A stretch of DNA of 12,870 bases from positions 10,755-23,624 of the forward strand of contig JAHDEQ010000045.1 of assembly GCA_020628755.1 (NCBI GenBank), given 5' to 3'. Source of the stretch: Saprospiraceae bacterium (GTDB taxonomy: Bacteria; Bacteroidota; Bacteroidia; Chitinophagales; Saprospiraceae). Position 1 is the stretch's first letter, and every line of letters starts with the position of its first letter. The position numbers and the translations under genes were made by a program. The notes beneath the pieces were generated by a model, which did no database searches, was not told where the DNA came from, and was given only the letters and a program-made list of their open reading frames with translations. Shown here in pieces: positions 1 through 6,085 of this stretch.

Positions 1-6
1 GATTTT

Positions 7-1200
7 TTAGTCTATAAGTCCTCCAGGCTGGAGACCACTTGGTACAGAAGGAGGTATGCTTCGGTCAAAATCAGGATCATTGAGTGCTTCTATAAATGCA
101 ACAATAGATTGAATATCATCATTATCCAAATTTCCTAGATTACGAATGTCATCATCTATATCATTGCGATTGAGGTTTTCGTTGACATCTAATCCATTTC
201 CGCCACCGCCGTTTCCGCCATTATTGTTTCGAGCAAAATTTCGAGCAGTACGATAAAAAGCAACGGTTTCTTCCAAATCACGACCTACACCATTATGAAA
301 ATAAGGGCCTGTAAAATCCAAGTTGCGGAGGGTCGGTGTACGGAAGGCATAGCTGCCATTGGCACCTGTATCGGATTCTGCCAAAAGTGGGTGGTCTGGC
401 ACGCCAACAACGTGCAATTCAAAATCGGAAAACATAGGCCCACTATGACAATCATCGCAACCAATTTGACGAAATCGGTTCATCCCTTGAATCTGTTGTT
501 GGGTCATTGCATTTTGGTTGCCTGCCTGAAATTGGTCAAAAGGACTATTGGTAGCAACGATTGTTCGCTCAAAAGCAGCAATGGCAAGACCTATATTTTC
601 GGAAGTGATAGAAGATGTACTACCAAAAGCTGTATTGAATAAATTTTGATATTGAGTATTGGCTTCCAATCGAGCAATGATGCTATCAACTGCAATATTT
701 TCATCGAAAGCATGGCCACGCATTTCCTCAAAATTGGCAATTGGACCCAATGCTTGCGCTTCTAAACTAAACATTCGATTGTCCCAAAACATTGGAGCAA
801 GCGCAGGATCAAAATCGCCATCTTCATCCATTCCATTAAAAGCAGTGTTGATTACAGTTGGAGAATTGCGCTTGACCAAGCCAATATTGTTGCCACTAAT
901 ATCTCTTCGATTTGGGCCTAAGCCAAGTCCTTCGATACCAATAGGCAATGCACGTCCATCGGCATAGCCAAAATCAGGATGATGACAAGTCGCACAAGCC
1001 ACATCTTGATTGCCTGACAAAATAGGATCCCAAAATAAGAGTCGGCCCAAGTCTTCGATAGAAGCGTTGGCAGTGTTGGGCATATCAATATCATTAATAT
1101 CCATTATATCAAAATCGGCAAAACTATTTGAATCGTCGGGTTGGCAAGCCATAAGACTCAATAGTTGAATAAGTATTGCAGCAAAAATGTACTTTTTCAT
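7..1200 (-). CDS. Di-heme cytochrome c peroxidase / MauG-family lipoprotein
   Basis: The 397-residue product is a c-type di-heme protein of the CCP/MauG family. These enzymes reduce hydrogen peroxide or perform oxidative protein modification in the periplasm. Two CxxCH heme sites are visible: CATCH at residues 69-73 and CDDCH at 248-252, one per cytochrome domain. The N-terminus (MKKYIFAAIL..LSLMAC) is a lipoprotein signal with lipobox LMAC, so Cys19 should be lipidated and the protein membrane-anchored. The family motif RTPTLRN (287-293) and PYFHNG (299-304) follow the second heme. By motif alignment, the position that is Met in classical bacterial peroxidases falls in VAFYRT, which suggests a Tyr316 axial ligand as in MauG. 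Residues 324-350 are a Gly/Asn/Asp-rich insert. The gene is divergent from the sigma factor operon. The family call is firm; the choice between peroxidase and MauG-like activity is inference. Confidence 0.93.
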   Translation of the reverse strand: MKKYIFAAILIQLLSLMACQPDDSNSFADFDIMDINDIDMPNTANASIEDLGRLLFWDPILSGNQDVACATCHHPDFGYADGRALPIGIEGLGLGPNRRDISGNNIGLVKRNSPTVINTAFNGMDEDGDFDPALAPMFWDNRMFSLEAQALGPIANFEEMRGHAFDENIAVDSIIARLEANTQYQNLFNTAFGSTSSITSENIGLAIAAFERTIVATNSPFDQFQAGNQNAMTQQQIQGMNRFRQIGCDDCHSGPMFSDFELHVVGVPDHPLLAESDTGANGSYAFRTPTLRNLDFTGPYFHNGVGRDLEETVAFYRTARNFARNNNGGNGGGGNGLDVNENLNRNDIDDDIRNLGNLDNDDIQSIVAFIEALNDPDFDRSIPPSVPSGLQPGGLID

Positions 1201-1221
1201 AAATGAACGTTTTTATGAGTT

Positions 1222-1251
1222 GGAAATTAATATATAAAGTCCTGCCTCAAA
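1222..1251 (-). promoter_or_regulatory. Candidate Bacteroidota promoter for the di-heme gene
   Basis: On the minus strand a TTTG (1248-1251) is followed after 18 bases by TAATTTCC (1222-1229). This approximates the Bacteroidota consensus TTTG-N17-20-TAnnTTTG, with two mismatches in the -7 box. Transcription would begin around 1215, giving a leader of about 15 bases before the ATG at 1200. Spacing and placement are right, but the -7 box is imperfect. Confidence 0.33.
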
Positions 1252-1266
1252 TAAAGTCTAAGTTTG

Positions 1267-1274
1267 TAATTTTG
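1267..1274 (+). promoter_or_regulatory. Candidate -7 box upstream of the sigma factor
   Basis: TAATTTTG matches the Bacteroidota -7 consensus TAnnTTTG and lies about 72 bases before the sigma factor ATG. No TTTG is present 17-20 bases upstream, so the -33 element is missing or degenerate. A match to this short motif can easily occur by chance in AT-rich DNA. Confidence 0.25.
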
Positions 1275-1346
1275 AACTTGTTTGTAGTAAAGACAGACAA
1301 GCATCCAAAAGACCTACCTCGTCAATAAAAAAAAATTGATTTTTTT

Positions 1347-1862
1347 ATGTCAGATGAAAAAAAGTCACTTTGTGAAGAAAAAACGTATTCGGCTATTTTT
1401 CGAGAATATGCCAAAACACTTCATAATTATTTATACTATAAAACGGGCAATCTTGACTTGGCTCAAGATTTGACCCAAGAGGCATTTACCAAATTGTGGC
1501 AAAATTGCAAGACCGTTTTATTTCATACCGCTAAAGGTTATGTTTTTAAGACGGCCAATAATTTATTGATTAACCATCATAATCATCAAAAAGTAGTATT
1601 CAAATTTCAAACGCTACCTCAAAAAGATAGAAGCCACGAAAGTCCCGAATACTTATTGGAAGAAAAGGAATTGAAGCAACGGCTAGAAGCAGCAATTGCT
1701 GCTTTGCCTGAAAAGCAAAGAGTTGTTTTTTTAATGAGCCGAATCGAAAAGAAAACCTACAAAGAAATTGCCGAATTGCTAAGTATTAGTAAACAAGCCG
1801 TCGAGAAAAGAATGTACAATGCTTTGGATGCGCTCCGTTTGGTATCAAAAAAGATAAAATAG
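1347..1862 (+). CDS. ECF-family RNA polymerase sigma factor
   Basis: A 171-residue extracytoplasmic-function sigma-70 factor, a normal length for the family. Residues about 14-80 form region 2, with the recognisable core NLDLAQDLTQEAFTKLW (35-51), which contacts core polymerase and the -10 element. Residues about 107-168 form region 4: LPEKQRVVFLMSRIEKKTYK is followed by the helix-turn-helix IAELLSISKQAVEKRMYNAL (141-160), which reads the -35 element. There is no extra C-terminal domain. The next gene encodes a FecR-like anti-sigma factor and the one after it a TonB-dependent receptor, so this is a FecI-type sigma factor that should direct transcription of that receptor when signalled. The ATG lies directly after an A-tract/T-tract and has no obvious Shine-Dalgarno sequence, as is usual in this phylum. 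The target promoter is not identifiable from the sequence alone. Confidence 0.95.
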   Translation: MSDEKKSLCEEKTYSAIFREYAKTLHNYLYYKTGNLDLAQDLTQEAFTKLWQNCKTVLFHTAKGYVFKTANNLLINHHNHQKVVFKFQTLPQKDRSHESPEYLLEEKELKQRLEAAIAALPEKQRVVFLMSRIEKKTYKEIAELLSISKQAVEKRMYNALDALRLVSKKIK

Positions 1863-1899
1863 AAAGAATTTTTTCATTCCTAAGTAGGTTTTTTTAGTT

Positions 1900-1907
1900 T
1901 AATTTTG
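1900..1907 (+). promoter_or_regulatory. Candidate -7 box upstream of the FecR-like gene
   Basis: TAATTTTG fits TAnnTTTG and lies 71 bases before the FecR-like start, inside the 116-base gap after the sigma gene. No -33 TTTG is found at the right distance. It could mark a separate housekeeping promoter for the anti-sigma/receptor pair, or be chance. The gap itself is long enough for a second, sigma-dependent promoter that I cannot recognise. Confidence 0.22.
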
Positions 1908-1978
1908 TCTTTATACTGAAATCACTATGTTTTCTAGGTGACTACGTGGTGAAAATGCAGTAATAATTAAATCGAATC

Positions 1979-2905
1979 ATGAAAAATGATGAACTTTTAC
2001 ACAAATGGGTAAATGGCGACCTTACAGCCAAAGAATTGGAACAATTCCAGCAAAGACCCGAATATGAGGAACTAAAAACCTTGCACAAAAATACAGAATC
2101 CCTCAAATCACCCGATTTTGACGAAGAGGCAATGCTCCAAAATATCCTTACATCTGAAAAGGAAAGCAAACCCGAATCTACAGGAAGACGCATTTTTCTC
2201 AATCGTTGGTTGCCTTACGGCATTGCGGCAAGCATTCTTTTAATAGGAGCTTGGTTTTTGTTGAATCGTTCGGTAGGAGGGGAGCAAGTGATTTATCAAA
2301 TAGCAAAAGGAGAACAAAAAGAAGCCCAATTGCCCGATGGTTCTACTTTTGCTCTAAATGCTGAAAGTAGATTGGTTTATGATGCTAAAAATTGGGAAAA
2401 TAATCGCAATCTAAAATTAGAAGGCGAAGCCTTTTTTGATGTTCAAAAAGGAAGTACATTTGAAGTGATGACTCCCAATGGAACAATTCAAGTTCTAGGT
2501 ACACAATTCAATGTTCGTTCTCGAAAAGCAATTTTAGATGTCCAATGCAAATCGGGTAAAGTGGCAGTTCTCAATAAACAAAGGAATACCTTAGCAACGC
2601 TCACAGCAAGCCAAGCCGTACGGGTACAAACGAATAAAATTTCGGAACAGTGGCAACTCAGCAGTCCTGAGCAGGCCGACTGGACAAAGGGAATTTTTTC
2701 TTTTAAGAATGTTCCTTTGACAGAAGTTATGGAAGAACTTGAACGCCAATTCAATATTTCCTTCTTGTCGCAAGATATTGAAGACAACCAGAAGTTGACG
2801 TGTAATTTTCAAAATAAGAACTTAGAACAAGCCCTCAAAACGACTCTCGGAACACTTGGTATTCAATATCAAATCAAGGGCGACAGAGTTACTTTATCAA
2901 AATAG
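1979..2905 (+). CDS. FecR-family anti-sigma factor (membrane signal transducer)
   Basis: The 308-residue product has the Bacteroidota FecR layout. A short cytoplasmic sigma-binding part (about 1-70) begins with LLHKWVNGDLTAKELEQF. A single transmembrane helix follows near residues 78-95 (WLPYGIAASILLIGAWFLL). The periplasmic FecR domain spans about 104-200 and includes KGEQKEAQLPDGSTFALNA, LEGEAFFDVQ and the characteristic VLGTQFNVR (172-180). A C-terminal domain of the DUF4974 type (about 238-306) has FKNVPLTEVMEELERQFNI. By analogy with FecR/PupR it holds the partner sigma factor inactive or primes it, and receives the signal from the receptor's STN domain across the periplasm. It follows the sigma gene by 116 bases and precedes the receptor by only 9 bases, so it is almost surely cotranscribed with the receptor. 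No signal peptide is expected or seen. Confidence 0.95.
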   Translation: MKNDELLHKWVNGDLTAKELEQFQQRPEYEELKTLHKNTESLKSPDFDEEAMLQNILTSEKESKPESTGRRIFLNRWLPYGIAASILLIGAWFLLNRSVGGEQVIYQIAKGEQKEAQLPDGSTFALNAESRLVYDAKNWENNRNLKLEGEAFFDVQKGSTFEVMTPNGTIQVLGTQFNVRSRKAILDVQCKSGKVAVLNKQRNTLATLTASQAVRVQTNKISEQWQLSSPEQADWTKGIFSFKNVPLTEVMEELERQFNISFLSQDIEDNQKLTCNFQNKNLEQALKTTLGTLGIQYQIKGDRVTLSK

Positions 2906-2914
2906 AAATAGAAT

Positions 2915-5569
2915 TTGAGTAGATTGAGACACTATATTATACTACTACTTTTTTTGGGCTATGCCATTTCGGTTGCGGCGCAAACCGAAATAGAGGTTTT
3001 GGATTTAGACAATCCTTCATTAGAAGAAGTCGTCCAAGAACTTGAAAAAGATTATTCCCTTCTCTTTTCTTATCAACAAGATTTACTCAAAGGAATTTAT
3101 GTTTCTTTGCCCACTAAAAAACTAGATTTAGACGCTTTTCTTTTTGTGCTTTTAGAAAATTCAGACATCAATTACGAGATTGTACAAGACAATTACATCG
3201 TCTTGACTCCAAGAAAAAAAGAAAATGAATTGACTCAAATCCCCGAAAAAAAATCGCTGTTTTGTGGCAAAATTACTTGCCAACTGACCAATTTACCCTT
3301 GCCTTTTGCCAATGCCTATTTGTCCGATGCTCAAACAGGAATTTCTGCCAATGATGAAGGTTATTTTGAGTTTCAATCTTCTTATTCCGATTCTGATAGC
3401 ATCGTTTTGAGTTATGTGGGTTATGTAGAACAACGGTTTTCGGCAAGTGATTTTATACAAAAAGATTGTCCGACCATTGTTTTAGAACACCTAGAGTTAG
3501 GCGAAGATTTTGTTGTGGTAACCGATTATTTGACCGATGGTATAAGCCTCAACAACAAAGGTGCATACACAAAAATACGCCCTCAAAAAGTTGGCGCATT
3601 GCCTGGGCAAGTTGAACCCGATATTTTAACAACGCTTCAGTTTTTACCAGGAATTTCCTCTGCCAATGGCTCGCCTTCGAGCCTTCATATTCGGGGAGGT
3701 ACACCCGACCAAAACCTTATTTTGTGGGAAGGCATCCCAATGTATCATTCTGCCCATTATTATGGGATGATTTCGGCTTTCAATCCTTATATTATGGATG
3801 AAATTGACGTTTATCGAGGAGGTTTTGGCGCAGAATATGGCGGACGAGTGGCAGGCGTTATTGATATGAAATCAGAAGATTATCAACTTCGTAAAACCCA
3901 AATTGGATTAGGTTCAAATTTTATAAATGCTTTTGCAAATGGTCAAATAGCTTTAGCTAAGGACAAGGCTTCGGCCGTTTTTTCCGTCCGCCATTCGACC
4001 TCAGAACTGGGTCGAACGCCCACCTATGATAACATCGTTCAGCGAATCCATCAAGGTATTATTTTACAAAATATCAAACCTGGCCGACTGCCCAGAGAAA
4101 TAGATTTGAAAGATGATTTTAAGTTTATAGATAGCAATGCAAAAATCTCTTGGAAACTTTCACTCAAAGATGAATTGTCTATAGCAGGCTTTTACACTAA
4201 TAATGATTTGGAGTCAGAGGTTAATAATACTCAAATTGGTTTGCGCCAAACAGATAGTCTCTACTTGCAAAATCAAGGTCTTAGTTTGGCATGGAAACGC
4301 AATTGGAATGAGCGATTTTCGTCTCAAATCCTTGCTTTGAGTACCAATTATTTTTACGATTATGAGTACAATATTGGCATTCAAAATGACAATATGCCCA
4401 ACAAAGATGGTTTTAAAAATAGTCAAATCACAGAGAAACAATTGCAGTGGATAAACAACTATCAAACCAATCAAAATCATACCATCAAATTGGGTTATCA
4501 ATTGTCGGACTATGATATAGGTTTTGGAATTACCAAACAAAAAGGACGGCGCAACGAGACTAACGAAAATGAAAAAAATGATGCTTATGTGCATGCCTTG
4601 CATGGCACATTTACGACCAATAAAGAACATAAATTTGGGGCTGAAATAGGTTTGCGGACAAGCTATTTTCAGAAAAGAAAAGACATTTATTGGGAGCCTC
4701 GATTACAATTTTGGTATCAAATTAGAGAAGGTTTTCAAATCAATGCCAATTTGGGGCAATACTATCAATTTTTGAGTCAAGTAGTCGAAATTGAAGGCGA
4801 CCAAGCCAGTATCACAACACCCATTTGGGTATTGAATGCACGTCAAGATATACCCGTGCTGAATGCCTTGCAAGCTCAATTGGGATCGGTCTATCAAAAA
4901 AAATCGTGGCTTTTAGAAGTTCAGGCTTATTATAAAAACCTTCGAGGTTTGACCTCACTTTCTTTAGATTTTGTAAACCAGCTAGAAAATCGTTATACCT
5001 TGGGCTATGCTAGGATATACGGAATAGATTTTTTAGTAAAAAAACGATGGAAAAACTATCGCACTTGGCTGAGTTATTCTTTTGGTCGGGTTATTTATGA
5101 GTTTGATGATTTTTTTGACGAACAATTTCCTGCCGCAAGCGACCAGCCGCATCAATTGAACTGGGTACATTTGTATAAAAAGAATAATTGGAATTTTTCT
5201 TTAGGTTGGAAATTGGTATCGGGTACACCTTATTCAGACAAAGACGATTTTAGGGTAGAAGAAGTCAACGACCCCATGATGAATCAACTTTCAGGAGAAA
5301 TAGTCGTTCCCCTAAGCAATCAATTTAATCAATCTCGCTTATCCATGTTGCATCAATTAAATGCTTCGGCGGCCTATACCTTGAAGCCCAAAGACGAGGC
5401 TTGGAAAGCCGTTTTTGGGCTGTCTTTATTCAATGTTTACGACCAAAATAATATTTATAGTCGTGGTTTTTTTATTGAACAAAACGAAATGATGGATGCA
5501 CAATTGAATTACACCAATAAACTAGATTTGGGATTTACCCCAAATCTATTAGTCCGTTTTGAGTGGTAA
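2915..5569 (+). CDS. TonB-dependent receptor with STN signalling domain (FecA-type transducer)
   Basis: An 884-residue outer membrane receptor. A Sec signal peptide spans residues 1-22 (ending SVAA). The STN signalling domain (about 25-101) follows, then a carboxypeptidase-regulatory-like beta-sandwich (about 115-195, including ANDEGYFEF and LSYVGY). The plug is at about 225-320, with LHIRGGTPDQNLILWEGIP and VYRGGFGAEYGGRVAGVID. A C-terminal 22-strand-type beta-barrel ends in the aromatic residue Trp884 (LLVRFEW), a usual outer-membrane assembly signal. The start is TTG: no in-frame ATG or GTG lies near it, and only this start keeps the signal peptide intact. The 9-base gap after the FecR-like gene implies translational coupling. 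Such receptors import siderophores, glycans or other ligands with TonB energy and also signal to FecR; the ligand cannot be told from sequence. The C-terminal codons overlap a stem-loop, and the stop touches the stop of the opposite gene. Confidence 0.94.
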   Translation: MSRLRHYIILLLFLGYAISVAAQTEIEVLDLDNPSLEEVVQELEKDYSLLFSYQQDLLKGIYVSLPTKKLDLDAFLFVLLENSDINYEIVQDNYIVLTPRKKENELTQIPEKKSLFCGKITCQLTNLPLPFANAYLSDAQTGISANDEGYFEFQSSYSDSDSIVLSYVGYVEQRFSASDFIQKDCPTIVLEHLELGEDFVVVTDYLTDGISLNNKGAYTKIRPQKVGALPGQVEPDILTTLQFLPGISSANGSPSSLHIRGGTPDQNLILWEGIPMYHSAHYYGMISAFNPYIMDEIDVYRGGFGAEYGGRVAGVIDMKSEDYQLRKTQIGLGSNFINAFANGQIALAKDKASAVFSVRHSTSELGRTPTYDNIVQRIHQGIILQNIKPGRLPREIDLKDDFKFIDSNAKISWKLSLKDELSIAGFYTNNDLESEVNNTQIGLRQTDSLYLQNQGLSLAWKRNWNERFSSQILALSTNYFYDYEYNIGIQNDNMPNKDGFKNSQITEKQLQWINNYQTNQNHTIKLGYQLSDYDIGFGITKQKGRRNETNENEKNDAYVHALHGTFTTNKEHKFGAEIGLRTSYFQKRKDIYWEPRLQFWYQIREGFQINANLGQYYQFLSQVVEIEGDQASITTPIWVLNARQDIPVLNALQAQLGSVYQKKSWLLEVQAYYKNLRGLTSLSLDFVNQLENRYTLGYARIYGIDFLVKKRWKNYRTWLSYSFGRVIYEFDDFFDEQFPAASDQPHQLNWVHLYKKNNWNFSLGWKLVSGTPYSDKDDFRVEEVNDPMMNQLSGEIVVPLSNQFNQSRLSMLHQLNASAAYTLKPKDEAWKAVFGLSLFNVYDQNNIYSRGFFIEQNEMMDAQLNYTNKLDLGFTPNLLVRFEW
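5523..5548. terminator. Stem-loop inside the last codons of the receptor gene
   Basis: TAGATTTGGG (5523-5532) and CCCAAATCTA (5539-5548) form a perfect 10-bp stem with a 6-base loop, 18 bases before the receptor stop. The two flanking genes converge with no gap, so a bidirectional terminator would have to sit in coding sequence. A U-tract is poor on either strand (TTTT at 5557-5560 on plus), so it may instead be an attenuator or mRNA-stabilising hairpin, or chance. Confidence 0.35.
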
Positions 5570-5962
5570 TTACTCAATACAAAAAGAAACATCTCTTGTC
5601 TCGCTCCTCGTACATTCGTGGTCAATACAAGCATCAATTTCTAAGTGAAAACAAGTCCCCGAAGGATAACTACACAAGTCAAAAATCTGCTCATAACTGG
5701 TTTCTTGTTCGTGGTCATGGACATCCCAAAAGATAAGAGAGTCTATATCAATACCTTCAGAGTGAAAATTGATCCGAATAAAATGATTGGTCTCCAGAGC
5801 AGCAAAATTAGCACTTATCATCACATCTTTACACTGAACCGTAGAGTCTCCAGTCATAGGAGCTACTAATGAAATTTCTATTTCATTTTCCGCTCGATTG
5901 CAAGAAAAAAGAGATAATAATCCAATACAGAGAAGTGTACAAAATAATATTTGTAGTCGCAT
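5570..5962 (-). CDS. Small cysteine-rich lipoprotein of unknown function
   Basis: A 130-residue product that I do not recognise as a known family. The N-terminus (MRLQILFCTLLCIGLLSLFSC) is a clear type II signal peptide with lipobox LFSC, so Cys21 should be the lipidated residue. The mature part of about 110 residues holds six cysteines (44, 97, 104, 112, 117, 128), four of them within residues 97-117, which suggests up to three disulfides in an exported protein. The predicted content is mostly beta (EIEISLVAP, HFIRINFHS, CFHLEIDAC), which could be a small Ig-like or beta-sandwich fold, and there is an acidic/His stretch WDVHDHEQE (79-87). It is transcribed convergently with the receptor gene, with stop codons directly adjacent, and divergently from the amidase. 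Function unknown; the coding call rests on signal peptide quality and frame length. Confidence 0.78.
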   Translation of the reverse strand: MRLQILFCTLLCIGLLSLFSCNRAENEIEISLVAPMTGDSTVQCKDVMISANFAALETNHFIRINFHSEGIDIDSLIFWDVHDHEQETSYEQIFDLCSYPSGTCFHLEIDACIDHECTRSETRDVSFCIE

Positions 5963-6031
5963 AAGTTTAGGTTAAAAAATTAAGGTCTTGGAGTCTTTAT
6001 GGGAAGTACTGCAAAATAAATGTATTTTTAT

Positions 6032-6039
6032 CAAATATA
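6032..6039 (-). promoter_or_regulatory. Candidate -7 box for the small lipoprotein gene
   Basis: Read on the minus strand, this is TATATTTG, a match to TAnnTTTG, 70 bases upstream of the lipoprotein ATG. A TTTG exists further upstream (6065-6068 read on minus), but its 25-base spacing is longer than the 17-20 expected. Weak candidate. Confidence 0.25.
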
Positions 6040-6072
6040 AAGTTTTTATCCATAAAAAAGTAGTCAAAATGC

Positions 6073-6080
6073 TATATTTG
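6073..6080 (+). promoter_or_regulatory. Candidate -7 box immediately before the amidase start
   Basis: TATATTTG matches TAnnTTTG and ends only 5 bases before the amidase ATG at 6086. If used, transcription would begin at or next to the start codon and give a leaderless or nearly leaderless mRNA. No TTTG lies at the -33 position, only T-rich sequence (6043-6047). Confidence 0.3.
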
Positions 6081-6085
6081 AGTGT

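Noticed and set aside
1234..1258. Direct repeat ATAAAGTC at 1234-1241 and 1251-1258 in the divergent gap
   Set aside because: Eight AT-leaning bases repeated once at a 17-base step is weak; no palindrome or known site is formed.
1879..1895. CCTA-AG-TAGG followed by a run of seven T after the sigma gene, as a terminator
   Set aside because: The 4-bp stem with a 2-base loop is too small to act as an intrinsic terminator, and a terminator here would cut the operon.
4214..4630. 138-residue minus-strand open frame with hydrophobic stretches
   Set aside because: It lies within the first receptor's barrel coding region; hydrophobicity comes from the complement of Asn/Lys/Gln-rich codons. No start signal or family motif.
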